A stretch of DNA of 64,000 nt. It comes from Cryptomeria japonica. Taxonomy: Eukaryota > Streptophyta > Pinopsida > Cupressales > Cupressaceae. Position 1 is the first letter of the stretch. Every line of letters begins with the position of its first letter. The notes below the pieces were generated by a model that worked only from the letters and a program-made list of their open reading frames with translations, ran no database searches and had not been told where the DNA came from. Made by a program: the position numbers and the translations under genes. The stretch is taken from NCBI RefSeq assembly GCF_030272615.1, contig NC_081414.1, positions 809,879,069-809,943,068 of the forward strand. Reading direction: 5' to 3'. Below are positions 11,677 to 24,700 of this stretch, piece by piece.

Positions 11677-12448
11677 TGTATATGGTGAAAATGGATAACA
11701 ATAATAACAATATTGAAAGGCTAAATAGATTCAACCACAAAAACCCTAGCCTAACAACAACAAAGATCCACCATAACATATGAAGATTACCTAAGACAAT
11801 GCAAATCAAATGAAATCAAAAAGATTATACCATCACATGTCCAATAGGGTTTGGATCTCCATTCTTCCTATCTCCATTGATCTTGCTTGATATATTTGCT
11901 CTCAGATTTTATGTGCACAAGAGCTCAACAAAGAACAGAATGTGGTTGCAAGTAGGATCGTAGTGTAGCCAAGTCCTTAAGATCATTCATTAGGGTTTGA
12001 TAATGAAGGAAGCATCTCCTTATATAGAAGACACAATATGAAATGGAGGGATAAGATTGAGAGGTGTAAAAGGAGGTCGGCTATGATTAGAGGGTAGGTA
12101 GAAGAAATAATAAAATAATGAAAGGGGTAGGTAGTGTAGGAATTAAGAGATGAATGACATGTGTCATGGGTAGAAAAAGGCTAATGAATTAATTAAATAA
12201 CTAAATATTTATTTAATTAATAGAAGAAATGAGATCAATTAAATAAATAAATAAAATATTTATTTAATTTAGGAAATGATAATTTAAATAAATAAATGTA
12301 TTTATTTAAATGAGAAAGAAGGCTAGAAGAGGATAAATGAATGAATTAAATAAATAAAGATTTATTTAGTTAATAGAAGAATTAGGCTTAGATAATTAAA
12401 TAAATAAAATATTTATTTAATTAGATTGGCCAATTTTAGGTGTCTACA
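11677..12448 (-). repeat. Gypsy 3' LTR (772 bp)
   Basis: On the minus strand it runs from TGTAGACACC (12448) to CATATACA (11677). It matches 27110-27881 at equal length with roughly ten visible differences, so the insertion is fairly recent. A TATA-like CTATATAAGG lies at 12018-12027. Its first part (high coordinates) is full of AAATATTTATTTAAT-type repeats. Confidence 0.95.
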
Positions 12449-12463
12449 TTTTGCCCCTCTTTG
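12449..12463 (-). other. Gypsy polypurine tract
   Basis: On the minus strand the sequence AAAGAGGGGCAAAA directly precedes the 3' LTR start TGTAGACACC, as expected for the plus-strand DNA primer. Confidence 0.85.
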
Positions 12464-12547
12464 AGACAATGCGGCTTGTCGTGTTGTTTCAAAGAAGATA
12501 AGATGAACTAATACAGAGTTGCCCTAAGATGGAAATTATATGCCCCC

Positions 12548-12596
12548 TCGAGAGATTGGATGAAAATGTCTGAAAAGATTGCAGACAATCTCTCGA
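12548..12596. repeat. Small perfect hairpin
   Basis: TCGAGAGATTG (12548-12558) is followed, after 27 bases, by its reverse complement (12586-12596). It lies between the polypurine tract and the first exon of the antisense gene, so it would be in that gene's promoter or 5' leader. Confidence 0.6.
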
Positions 12597-12959
12597 TAAG
12601 AAAGAAAGGCTAGAAAGGACTGACCGGATAAAGTGACAAAGTCACAGGATAAAGAAGACTGACTCGGGAAACGAGGGCTAGGGCAGTCTATAAGATAGAC
12701 CACGAGGGAAGTACATCCTCATTGTCATCTACACATCCATGAGATTAGAGTGTAGAGAGAAAAGAGCAGCAGTAGTCAGCAATGATGGCCTTTATTCATA
12801 GATTCGACCGTGTTCGCCGATTCCAGAGGCCAGCAGAGGCAGGAGAGCCGGTAAGTACCACAAAACCTCCTCATACTTTGATGCATTTATTGTTGTTATT
12901 AATGCATGGTAGATAAGGCAATAAATGTGCTTTAGGTTAGGGTCCAAAAATGTCAAAAA

Positions 12960-13260
12960 ATGTCTAAGCGTGTCTGCGTTGGTGCCAGGCACGTCTATGT
13001 CCACTAGGCACGTCTGGGTTTGTGCCAGGCGCGTCTGTGTTTGGAAATGCGTCTGTGTCAAATGCGGCCACATTTGTGCTGTGTAGGAGCGTCTGTGCCT
13101 AGAAGGCACGTCTGTGTCACCCAGGCGTGTCTATGCAGAGCATAGGCATGTCTGTGTCTTTTAGGCACGTCTATGCAGAACAGGCACGTCTGTCCAGTCT
13201 TTAAGCGCGTGTATGTTAGGAAAGCACGTTTATGTCCAAAAAATGTGAATTTGTGTCTTC
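12960..13260 (+). repeat. Repeated CGCGTCTGTG-type motif in the intron of the antisense gene
   Basis: About fifteen irregularly spaced variants of GGCACGTCTGTGT or GCGCGTCTGTG occur on the plus strand. The same motif reads in the sense direction of gag-pol (minus strand) in the Gypsy leader at 25290-25480 and 26690-26990. Confidence 0.75.
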
Positions 13261-13365
13261 TAGGCCAAATTGACAGTTTTGTGAGGAACATACGCTATCG
13301 ATTGGATAAGCTGCTGAGAGGATACACTCAGGCAGGTCCTCTAGGGAAGACTAGAATAGATCAAG

Positions 13366-13645
13366 GCACTTTGTGATGAACAATGAGTATCAAGATAGAG
13401 TTCTTTGTGATGAACAGGGAGTACTAAAATATGAGCAACACTTTGTGATGAATAATGAGTGCAAATGTGAGGAGCACTTTGTGATGAATAGGGAGTACCA
13501 CTAGGATAGAAGCAACACTTTGTGATGAACAGTGAGTGTCACTTGGATAGATAGCAACACTTTGTGATGAATAGGGAGTGTCACTATGATAGAATGCCAT
13601 ATGCATTTAGATAAAAAGTAGCATTTTGTGATAAATAGTGAATGC
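13366..13645. repeat. Minisatellite in the intron of the antisense gene
   Basis: Seven copies of TTTGTGATGAACAGTGAGT and close variants are spaced 34-64 bp apart, with GATAG-type linkers. All lie between the donor at 12851 and the acceptor at 13681. Confidence 0.85.
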
Positions 13646-15622
13646 CACTGTGACTGACATGATTGATTTGCTTGACTGTAGGAGTATTTGCCTATGCTGG
13701 AGTCACGGGAGAGATTCCCATCGACACAGAGATTACGACCTGAGTTGACACTTGAGGACCGAGCAACGATTGAGGCTATGGGATTGAGACATGTTCTATA
13801 TGTGCCTGAGTTTCGGGTGAACATGGGTTTGCTGACTGCACTGGCAGAGAGATGGCACTTCGAGACATGTACTTTCCATTTTCCGATGGGTGAGATGACA
13901 GTCACCCTTGAGGATGTATACAGGATTCTGTGGATACCAATCGACAGGGAGATGATTCCGTATGATCGAGATGGAGACAGGGATGCCCTTAGACGAGTGT
14001 TCCGAGACCCAGGATTGGAGATGAGGGCAGGGCATGTGGCTTGGGACACTATGACTGCGACAAGATTGGCTCTGCCAGCAGTGATAGGAGGAGCAATCAG
14101 TGGGTTCCTATGTCCTGATAGAGTGACACGAGGGTTGGCTATGGGCTGGGGAGGAGCATTGGAGACACTGGTGACACAGCACACCAGATATGCCTGGGGA
14201 TCATGTGTGCTGGGACACCTGTACTATGAGCTGCATCAGTTTGTATACCAAGGATCAGTGGAATTGGGCTGCAGGGTGACATTGTTGCAAGTGTGGGCTT
14301 ATGAGCATCTGCTAGTGATGAGACCGATACACTTCAGAGGTAGAGGTCACGGGCGCAGTTTTGTTCACTTGTATGATATGATCACGTCGCAGCCATGGAT
14401 TGGTAGGTTAGAGCACTGGCAGCGGGTGATAGATGATATTGATGTGGTCATATGGAGGCCATATCTGGGATGCAAGGAGTGGGAGGATGATGCGGTAGAG
14501 CTTCCCTACACCTTCTGGAGCAGGTACCTGATTGGGCGGATGTGCTATGTACTAGAGAGATAGCTTGTGGATAGGGTTGACAGGCAGTTTGGTAGGATCT
14601 AGAGGATGCCACGAGACTCAGGCATGTATGCACAGACAGTCAGGGATCAGGCGCAGTTTGGACCCTTGTTATCATATGATCAGGCTGTGATGCAGCTAGT
14701 AGAGATGGTGCTCGTACCCTGGGATATGTGGCCAGAGATTGAGGATGCTAGCATGGATGCCGAGTACATAGCCTACTGGGTCGAGCATCCATTCCCACGC
14801 CTAACGGATCTAGGAGAGTTATTTGAGGGAGATGGTAGTGGGGATGATGATGATGATGGAGCTGATGGGGGCAGAGGCCAACGGAGGAGGAGGGGGGCAG
14901 TTGGAGAGAAGAGGGTTGCACCGTGGAGGGAGGGTGGAGAGGAGAGGTAGGCTTGGGTGGTGAGAGATCACGGTGGATTGCTGCTACAGGTGCTAGTAGC
15001 ACAGGGTCCCAGACAGGTGCAAGTATAGGGATAGGTATAGGTACAGGGATAGGTACAGGGATAGGTACTAGTACAGGTACAGGCATAGGGGCAGGCACCT
15101 ATATAGGGGGATCCATAGGTAGAGCCACAGGGGGTTGATGTAGAGGAGGATGAGTTGATTGAGTTGAGGGAGATCTGCCAGGGACAGGCAGATGAGATCC
15201 AGGACCTAGAGAGGGAGAGGGATAGGCTCAGGAGGTGGCTCAGAGATACTGAGCGGGAGTGAGACCAGGCCATTCAGCGCTACACAGAGGCTGAGACAGC
15301 ACTGAGGGCTGGGAGACAGGCAGCAGAGGACATAGGGGTTGAATATGCCTATGTTCTACGAGGTGAGGAGGAGATTGCCTACTGGCGGGATCTCTATTAT
15401 GGTGCAGTGCCAGTGGATCAGTGGGCGAGGATCTTCCATAGACCATCACGGATAGCGACAGCTATAGGAGGGAGCTGGAGGAGACAGGCATCTAGTGGTG
15501 GGCTTATGGGTCCTCCACCACCACCAGATAGAGGGGACAAGAGGGATGATCTTGGGGTGGGTCCTTCAGGGGCTCAGATTCTGTCGAGGCCAGGTGGCTT
15601 CGAGGGAGGGAGTTCATCATAG

Positions 15623-17281
15623 CCTTAGAGGGCTCCTTATGTATCAGTATTGTACCATTTTTGTATGATGATGTAGACACCTTTGGGTGATTGTAGCCAT
15701 ATGATTTTTGACATCATTGTATCATGACACTTTATATATATATATATGAGATGATTCATCTTTGCGGCAGCTATATGCATGTGTACCTATGTGATGAGAT
15801 GGTTTTTATGTGATACTTATGATATGGATGTAAATATGTATATGATGCAATGCAATATATATATATATTTTTCTTTTATGTTTTAAAATGTGATGCCAAT
15901 GCAAATGTAAATGTATGCAATGTAGATGAATATGATAATGCAAATGTAAATAGTGCTAACAGGTGTTGTGTGCAGGATGTGATGTAGTTGTGATATCTAT
16001 ATGTATGTATGAAATGCTTATATGTGGTAATGCAGGTGCAACTACATGAAATGCAAATGTTTTTGGTGTCATTATACTCAGTCATGTAATAGTAGGCTAC
16101 GCGGACTCAAGAAGAACGATGGAAGTCAATCAAGAAAGGGGATGGAAGATAGAAGATATGAAATTGAAAGAGCTTCTTGTGCGTTATCATCATTGAGCTT
16201 TATTATGGCAAGTAGGTTATGACAATCGAGGCATATGTTTGACCCAGAAAGTCATTGTACCTTTTTGCATGGAGATAAGACAGTCACAAACAAGGAATGC
16301 CCTAGTTCACACTAGATTCATAGTGTCCTCATATCCTTGGACAAGTCATAGCATTACTAAGAGACAATCCACAAACAGCAAATACAAATAGGTGACGATA
16401 CCCCATCCTCGCCTTTCTAGTCAAAGACATCCTGGAGATAAAATCTCTAGTCAAAGACATCTCGAAAAAGCTAAAAGACATGTCACCAAAAGATAAAATC
16501 AAGACTCGACACCAACATTCACTGTAGTCCTCAAATTTAGTGTCTCTTGTCACTTGTATAAGTCTTATTTGATTGTGGTCACAATGTTTACTTTCACAGA
16601 AAGGATAGATAGCATGGAACCATATGTTGTCTGAGTCTGTTGAAATATTTGATTTGTTGAAGCCCATTGTTGCTGCTGTCTCATCTGAATTTGACTGAAT
16701 CCATGAAACCGATACTTTATTGCGAAGAAAATGAAACTTTATTGTAGATTGTGCGCGGATAGACTAAAGGAAGCTAGAAGAAACTGTACTCCTCAAAACA
16801 TGTGATGTTCTCAGTTCCACACCCATCACTAGATGTGGGATTTGCCTTAGCCACAGATAGGATCTGATTTATTATGGATGGAAAGGGAGGTTTATTATGA
16901 ATGGTGAACCAATCTTGGGTAGATCAATAACAAGCCATGATGGGAATGGGTAAGTTTATTATGAATGAATAGGATGTGAGTGTGTGCAAAGTGAAAGGAT
17001 GAGAGTGAATCCTGAAGGAGGGAGGAGCAATGTCTCTACGCATGGTGCTGGTGACCCACTTTTCACCATGGTACTTGCCCAGGGTGCCATCAAAGTGGTT
17101 TTCACCATTGGACGAAATTATTTCTCTTTACTTTTTTCAATTTTTTAATTTTTTTGTTGTCACAAGGCGCCTGTTTGCCAGGTTTTCACCAAGTAACGAT
17201 TTTTTTGTTTTATAATTTTTTTGTATTTTTGAAATTTTTTGATTTTTTTTTGTATTTTTGAAATTAGGATATTCCGAAGAG
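15623..17281. other. Gypsy region between the antisense gene end and pol, no gene seen
   Basis: This separates the converging 3' ends of pol (minus) and the antisense gene (plus). It is AT-rich, with TATATATA runs near 15733 and 15858 and a T-rich block near 17110-17265. The two transcripts probably end somewhere here; no clear terminator was identified. Confidence 0.5.
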
Positions 17282-20200
17282 CTATGTGTAGAACCTGCGA
17301 AGGTGCATGCTGTTGATAGGATCCTCCAAAGGTTCACCTTCTGTAGTTGAGAGCTGATATGCCCCAGATCCATATGCTGCTGTAATGATGTAAGGACCAA
17401 GCCAATTTGGTTTGAACTTGCCCTTCTTCTCTTTGTCTTGTTGATTCTTGGGGTTTTCTCTGAGAACCAAGTCACCTACCTCAAATGTACGAGGCTTGAC
17501 CTTGTAATTGTAGCTGCGACTCATTCAATGTTGGTAAGCCTTGAGATGATTAAAAGCAGTTTGTGTCTGTTCATCCAGTAGTTCAAGTTCTTGTAAGCGA
17601 GAGACCCTATAGTCTTCATCATTGATGATGTTTTGCAAAGAGACCCGTAAAGAGGGTAACTCAACCTCAATAGGCAAGATGGATTTAGTGCCGTAGACAA
17701 GTGAATAGGGTGTAGCTCCTGTAGGTGTGCGGACACTTGTGCGGTAGGCCCAAAGTGCAGGATTAAGTTGGATATGCCAATTACGGCCAGCGTCGTCGAC
17801 TGTCTTCTTAAGGATTTTAAGGATTGTCTTATTAGATGCCTCAACTTGACCATTACCTTGGGGGTAATATGGTGTGGAGAAACGATGGGAAATGTGGAAG
17901 CGGTCATAGAGTTCACAAACATCCTGATTTTTGAAGGGACGCCCGTTATCAGTGATAATGGAAACAGGAATACCGTGTCGGCAAATGATATAGTTAAGGA
18001 TGAACATAGCAATCTATTTTCCAGTGACTTGTGTGAGAGGCACGGCTTCAATCCATTTTGTGAAATACTCTGTGGCAGTGATAATGAATTCATGACCATT
18101 GGAAGAAGGAGGGTGAATCTTGCCTATGAGATCGAGTCCCCACTGACAAAAGGGCCAAGGAGACGCAATTGGTTGTAGTTCTTGTGCTGGCGCATGTATG
18201 AGGTCTCCATGAATTTGACATTGCTTACATTTCTTGACAAACTGATATGAGTCCTTTTCCATATTGGGCTAGTAGTATCCAGTCCTAATGAGTTTCTTGG
18301 CTAAGGTAGGACCACTAGCATGTGGACCACATATCCCTTCATGTACTTCACGTAACGCAATCTGAGCTTTGTTGCTTTCTAAACATCTAAGAAGAGTGCC
18401 ATCTAGACCTCACCGGTATAGGATATCAGCTAAAATGACATATCGAGAGGATTGGCGAATGAAGGTGCGACGTTGGTTATTTGATAGATCAGGAGGTAGG
18501 GTATTATCGTGAAGGTATGTGAAAATGGAACCATATAACTGGGACTTGGGACCGACAACACATATCATCTTAGTAGGAATGATCTCATATGAAGGAACCA
18601 AAAGGTTATCCACCAAGAACTCATAGCGAGTCTCATTTTGAGGTAGATCGATTAGTGAAGCAATTGTAGCCACAACATCTGCGGCGCAATTCTACTCTCT
18701 TGGTATCTGCTCAAAATCTATCTTTGTGAAGTGTTGTTTTAGGTCATCCACCATTTGTTTGTAAGGCATTAATTTTTCATCTTTTGTTTGGTAACCATCA
18801 GTTTCTTGATGGATTACAAGTTGAGAATCCCCAAAAACATGAAGTTCCTGGATCTTCCACTGAACTGTGATCCGTAATCCAGTTGTTAATGCCTCATATT
18901 CCACAATATTGTTAATGCAAGGAAATGATAAGCAGTATGATTTTGGTATAGAGTCTCCTTGAGGAGTTATAAAGAGGATGCCAGCTCCTGCCCCATGCTA
19001 TGTATATGAGCCGTCGAAATACAGTTGCCATGGCTTTGCATGTGACATTGTTAAAATAGATTCATCTGGAAATTCTGAACTTAGAGGAACATCATCAATC
19101 ATGGGAGCATCTGCCAATTGATCTATGATGGCTTGTCCTTTTATTGTTTTTCTGTCCACATACTCGATGTCAAATTCACTCAGGATCATTACCCATTTGG
19201 TTAGTCGCCCAGTAAGTGTTGCTTTGTTGAGAAGGTATTTCAACAAATCAATTCTTACAACCAACTTAGTCTTATGAGTGAGCATGTAATGTCATAATTT
19301 CTGTGAAGCAAAAACCACAGCGAGACATGCACGCTCGATTGGTGTGTAGTTTATCTCATATCCCACCAATGTGCGATTGATATAGTATACTGCCTTTTCC
19401 TTGCCCTCAGCAATTTGTTGTGCTAAGAGTGCCCCAGTGCTGTCGGAGTAGCTGAGATGTATAGTAACAAAGGCTGATCTGGAACTGGTGGCATCAAAAC
19501 TGGTGGATTCAAAAGATAATCTTTGAGTGTCTGGAAAGCCTGTTGACAGTTATCATCCCATTTGAATTTGATGTTTTTATGTAGCAGGTGCTGAAAAGGA
19601 TTACACTTATCTGCAAGTTGTGCTATGAATCTTCATATAGACTGGAGTCTTCCCTGTAAGGATCAAAGTTGACTGATATTTCTTGGTGGTGGCATTTCCA
19701 AGATGGCCTTGACTTTTGCCAGATCAGCTTCGATTCCTCTTTTGGATACAATGAATCCTAGGAGCTTCCCAGAGGTTACTCCAAAGACACATTTCTTGGG
19801 GTTTAATCTTACTTTGTATTTTTCCAACCAATCAAAGACAACTGAAAGTATGTCCAAATGTGTATTTCTGTCTATTGATTTACCCAAGAGATCGTCAACA
19901 TAATCTTCCATGGTTACATGCATGAGATCATGAAATATAGTAGTCATGGCTCTTTGATATGTAGCACCTGCATTTTTTAGCCCGAAGGGCATGACATTCC
20001 AGTAGAAAGTTCCCCAAGGTCAAGTGAATGATGTTTTGTGTTGATCCTCGGGCGTGATCCTTATTTGATTATAACCAGAAAATCCATCCATCAATGATAA
20101 CATTTCATGACCTGCTATGAGATCAACAATCAAGTCAATATTTGGTAATGGGAAGTCATCCTTTGGACAAGCTCTGTTGATGTCTCTAAAATCTGTACAT

Positions 20201-21711
20201 ATTCTGATGCTGTGATCTGGTTTACTGACAGGCACTAAATTGGAGATCCATTTAGGCTAATCAATTGGGCGTATGAACCCGACATCCAATAATTTCTCAA
20301 GTTCTTCTTTGACTAGTAATGCCACTTGTGGATGCATTTTTCTTAGTTTCTGTTTCACTGGCTTTGCCCCCGGTTTGACTGTCAAATGATGCATTACCAA
20401 ATCTAGATCTAATCCAGGCATATCAGCGTATGACCATGCAAAGATGATTTGTCATTCTTTGAAGAAACTTATGAATTTTGACCTTTCCGACTCTATCAAT
20501 GATTGACCCAGGAATATGTTGTGTGGAACCTCTTCTGTACCAATGTTTGTTTTGATAGTCTCCTCTACCAACATGGATGACTTTTCCTCATATGATGCTG
20601 GGAGAATGTCGAGCCTTCCATCTTTGGGTGCCTCAGAGAGGTTTTTGCCCTCATATACGTCTTTTCTTTGTACTTTTTTGGGGTCAGACAGCGCCACAGT
20701 GTGGTTTTCACCATAAGACCCTTGGTTTGTTCTTATTTTCACATTTTTACAACTGGAAGGTCCCACACCCCCACCAAAATATGCCACGCTGTTGAGTTCT
20801 ATAGTGTATCCTGCTTTATGGTCCCCAGGGGGAAGATCGTCTCATATGCCAAGATAGTCAATAACAACTTCATCATTTTGGAATGTGTCAAATTGTGCTG
20901 GTCCTTCATGATCCTAGTCAATGAGTTGATGGTGAACAAGGGGAAGGCCCTTAATGTCTTTGAAGTTAGCGGGGCTAAGAGTGAAGATATAGTTATACTT
21001 GGGTATGTCAAGGTAATTATCAAGGTCATCGATGGCACTCTCCTCATCAGTCTCGATCATGAGCGAATCCAAATTATCATCACTAGTAGCGCATTCTAGG
21101 ACAGGTGTTCTCATCCTATGTGATTTCAACCTAGAACCTTGAGACAAGGACTGTGTGGAATCCTCATGGGTTGTTTCTTGACCAACTTTGAATCTTTTAT
21201 AAAATTTCTCTTCTTCTGTAGGTTCATTTGGCTCTTTGAATGTCTCGGTGAGCTCGTAGTCACTAGAGGATTTGTCTGAACCCCATTCCCATTCATTGGA
21301 GTCTGTGGAATAGTGATCCTCTTATTGAATTTTGGCAGCTTTGATTTGCAAGGCTTCTTTTGTCCTTTGAGTGTGGATCTTGCGAGTCAGGAAACCAAGT
21401 CCCTTCAAGCATTCCTTTTTGAAAGTCAATTCAGGTTGCAAAGGTTCAATGATGCCTTCCTTTCATAACCCAAGAGGGCTTTTTCCATCATACCCGAATT
21501 TTTGTAGAATCTTGAAGCCTTTGCCATATTTCTCACATGGTAGATTGATGTGATCTTGTGTGTCATCTTCAATGTCTTTGTAGAGCATTTTGTATAAGTC
21601 TTCCTCTTCCAGTTCGCCCCATCTTTGAAAGGTAGTAGGGTCCCATTTGAGTACCACGATGGATACTTTCTTGTTAGGATGTGGTCTTCCATATTCTTTT
21701 GGGGAGCTCAT
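17282..21711 (-). pseudogene. pol: Gypsy pol: G-patch, reverse transcriptase, RNase H, archaeal-type RNase H, integrase
   Basis: Domains in order on the minus strand are as follows. A G-patch-like motif (KILQKFGYDGKSPLG) lies near 21475-21545. RT lies at about 20440-19680, with FRDINRACPKDDFPLPNID and the catalytic YVDD at 19891-19902. The first RNase H region is at about 19640-19100. An archaeal-type RNase H is at 19050-18680, with LYFDGSYT, GAGAGILF and DSQLV. Integrase has a zinc-binding part near 18390-18210, a core with TDNGRPF and a C-terminal GPYIITAAYGSGAYQL end. The frame is continuous with gag down to a one-base shift near 19440. Its many stops can each be explained by C-to-T or G-to-A change, for example SI-stop-RF from CGA and YY-stop-PNM from TGG. 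As written it cannot make a product. The family copies RNA into DNA inside cytoplasmic particles and integrates it in the nucleus. Confidence 0.92.
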
Positions 21712-21765
21712 GACTTGTCATAAGTACATGGTCTGATTTAAAGTGTATTCTCCCATGCCTTTGTC

Positions 21766-24700
21766 CTAAAATTTGCCTTTAAGCTCACCTTGTTTTGATG
21801 TTGAAGGTTTCAATGACTCAGGATCAATGTATGCCAAAGAAGGAACAACTTCACGATTACTGGGAATGATGGTCTCAGTTTGTGATCTCAGGTTATTGCA
21901 ATATATGAATGGATTAGGATCACCATTAACTGTTACCTCGACTCCATTGTGGGGAAAATTAATGCATTGGTGATATGTCGATGGGATTGCCCTCATTTCA
22001 TGAATCCAAGGATGTCCTAGCAATATGTTATAAGTGAGATCTAGGTCTAGGACTTGACAAACCACATCCTTTGTAACTGGCCCAACTCTGAGAGGCAAGG
22101 TGACTGTGCCCTTGGACGAATGTTCTCCATCATCATATGCCTTGATGGTGATTTGATTTGTAGAATTCACAGCTTTATCAGAATATCCCAATTGTTTAAT
22201 TGTGCTCAATGTACAAATGTTTAAACCAGCTCCTCCATCTATCAGGACTCGCTTTATTCGATGTTTGTGTATGAAGGCTTCAACATGTAGTGGTGCATTA
22301 TGTGGCTGACTTACGGAGGCGTCATCGGCTTCTATGAAGGTAAGGGAATGTGGAATGGAAAGGTATCCCACCATGGCTTGAAACTGGTCCACGTTCAGAT
22401 CAGTAGGAATGATGGTGTCTCTCAAGATTTTGTCGAGAATAGCTTTATGAGTGGGAGATATGCGTAAGAGCTCAAGGATGGAGATAAGCACGGGTATCTT
22501 CCCTAACTGTTCTACAAGGTCATACTTAGGTTTGGTTGATGAAGAAGCGGTGTTTTTAGTTGAAGCTCCTAGCAAAGTGATTTTACCTTGACGGGTTGTA
22601 ACATGACATTCAGAAGTAGGTTCAGAAGAAGATCCAACACCTTTTAGGACAATCTTGGGTCTCTGAGTAGGATTCTCAAGGTTTTTGTCCTTGATGATAA
22701 TAGTAGAGACATAATTGTCCATCGAGATGTGATTGATGGTTGAATCATAGTTGTAAGGTGCTCTGGTATAGTTGGTTTGATCATTTGTGGCTTTAGCTTT
22801 TCCCTTGTCATGCTTTGGGAATGACTCCTTAAACATCTCATGTTCTTGATTAGATGAGTGTCCCTCAATCTCAATGTCACCTCTATCAATGAGATCTTGT
22901 ACGATATTCTTTAGTCGATGACAATTTCCTATCTTATGACCCTTGCTCTTATGAAACTCACAATACTCGTCATCATTCCACCAATTTGGTTTAACCTTTG
23001 GTTCATATGGAGGAAAATCTGGGACTGTGATCACCTTTTTTGCCACTAGCTTTTTGAAAATTGACTCAAGTGGTTCTCCCAATGGAGTGTACTTCCTTCG
23101 TGATCTGGAAGTTGTTTGAGTATTCACTTGATTGTTTGTAGAACTTGATCCTGAAAAGATGAACTTGGGTCGCACTGTATTGGCATCAATAACACCATCA
23201 TTGACTGTATTCTTGTTTTTATTCCAAAATCTTGGCTTGTATTTTCCTTTAAAGTCATCTTTGTTTTCCTTGAATATCTTAATGACTCCTTGTTCAATTA
23301 GGACCTTCTCTGTTGCTAAGCCTTTTTCAATGACATCCTTGAAGGTGGACAAACAAGCTTTCCTTAGATCATAACCAATGTCTTTGTTAACATTTTGAGT
23401 GAACATTTCTACCATTTGTTTTTGTGGGATTTCACAAGAGCATCTGCTGGCTAGATTCCTCCATCTTTGTAAAAATGATGAAAAAGACTCTCCATCTTTT
23501 TGCTTGGTGTTGCACAAAGTAGTGATTGATATGTCTGTCTCTATATTGTAGGAGAAATGTTGAATAAATGCCTCTGCTAAGTCACCCCATGACTTAATAC
23601 TAGGTGGGAGTTGGGAGAACCATTCCATAGCTTGATCACCTAGGCTTTGTGGGAATAATCTCATCAAATATGTCTCTTCTGCTGCTACCTCAATGCAAGC
23701 TGTGAAAAACTATCTTATGTGTGCCTTAGGATCCCCTTTTCCTCTATACTTATCAAATTTAGGCATCACAAAGTGTGTAGGAAATGGAGGCATTGGAATG
23801 CTCTTGTCGAATGGATAAGGACATATGTCTCTCATTGTGTATATTGGCTTTGGTGCATTTATGTCCTCCATTTTCTTTTGTAAGTCCCTAATTTGTTGCT
23901 CCAAATTGCTCTTAGGTGGAGATCGACTTCTTGGACCATACCCCATGCTTGAGGCACTAATTGGAGGAGGAGCATGTTGCATATATGGATGATATTGATC
24001 ATACACATGTTCATATGGAGGAGGTCTATAGTGATTCTGTGTATATGGACCACTTGGTATAGATTCATGTTGAGGAACACCATATCTATTTTGTGCATGT
24101 ATACCATACTCTACAAGCATGTCATGTTCTAATGTGTTGCCCCCAAATTTGACATGGGGTTTCCTTGTGTCCAAATTTTGAGCATGCCTTTGAATATCCA
24201 ATTGCTTTGGTGGTTGATCCTTAGCTTGGGTATGTGATTGAGCATATCTTTCTACGTAAGACTTCCATAATGGTCTACGAAGGTGAGTATCATATGCTTG
24301 ACCATGTGTATGTGGGACCTTTGGTTTTTGAAGCAAAGACAATGGTGATTCAAGTACCATATATGGTCCTCTATTTCCTCCACTAGTAGGCCTCCTTTGA
24401 TCCATGTTGGAGTGAGTTTGTTGCAAAGGTCGATTTTCCATTATTTGAGACATGTCAAAATCATGAGGTTTCTTGGCTCCACTTTGTGCCATCATTTGTA
24501 AGAAGTATTGTCTATCCCTTCTCATTATTTCCTCAACCAACTGATTGAAATGGGGATTCATAATGGATTCTTCCACATCTACTGAATGTACTGAAAAGTT
24601 GTCCATATTGTCATTGTGGGTATCATTATTGTTTGTAGTGCCCATGTTTTCAACATTTGGAATGTTTCTATAGACCTCCATGTTAGGTAATGTGTTATGA

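Larger units (their letters stand above)
12782..15622 (+). pseudogene. Spliced plant mobile domain (PMD) gene, antisense to the Gypsy element
   Basis: Exon 1 (12782-12850) encodes MMAFIHRFDRVRRFQR and seven more residues, ending at a consensus donor GTAAGT (12851). The acceptor CTGTAG ends at 13681, and exon 2 (13682-15622) continues in the same phase. The product would be about 669 residues. The PMD-like part is near residues 70-130: LTALAERWHFETCTFHFPMG then TVTLEDVYRIL. After it come an acidic Asp run (near 14850), a Val-Gln-rich repeat (15000-15130) and a coiled coil (15150-15260, EIQDLERERDRLRRWL). The PMD family is known from plant transposons and from MAIN/MAIL silencing proteins. The frame holds eleven TAG stops (14561, 14600, 14948 and eight in the Val-Gln repeat) and one TGA near 15260; each could come from CAG or CGA by one transition. 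The frame otherwise stays open to TAG at 15620. Confidence 0.75.

Noticed and set aside
13366-13645. Regularly spaced repeats that might recall a CRISPR array
   Set aside because: Spacing is uneven (34-64 bp), the spacers are alike, the host is a plant, and the copies lie in an intron of a transposon gene.
14748-15098. Pro/Val/Ile-rich minus-strand frame opposite the PMD gene
   Set aside because: Antisense reading of the same simple repeat, with no domain.
14923-15138. Gly-Ile/Gly-Thr-rich frame on the plus strand
   Set aside because: It is an alternative-frame reading of the Val-Gln repeat of the PMD gene; the gene frame before and after it is the other one.
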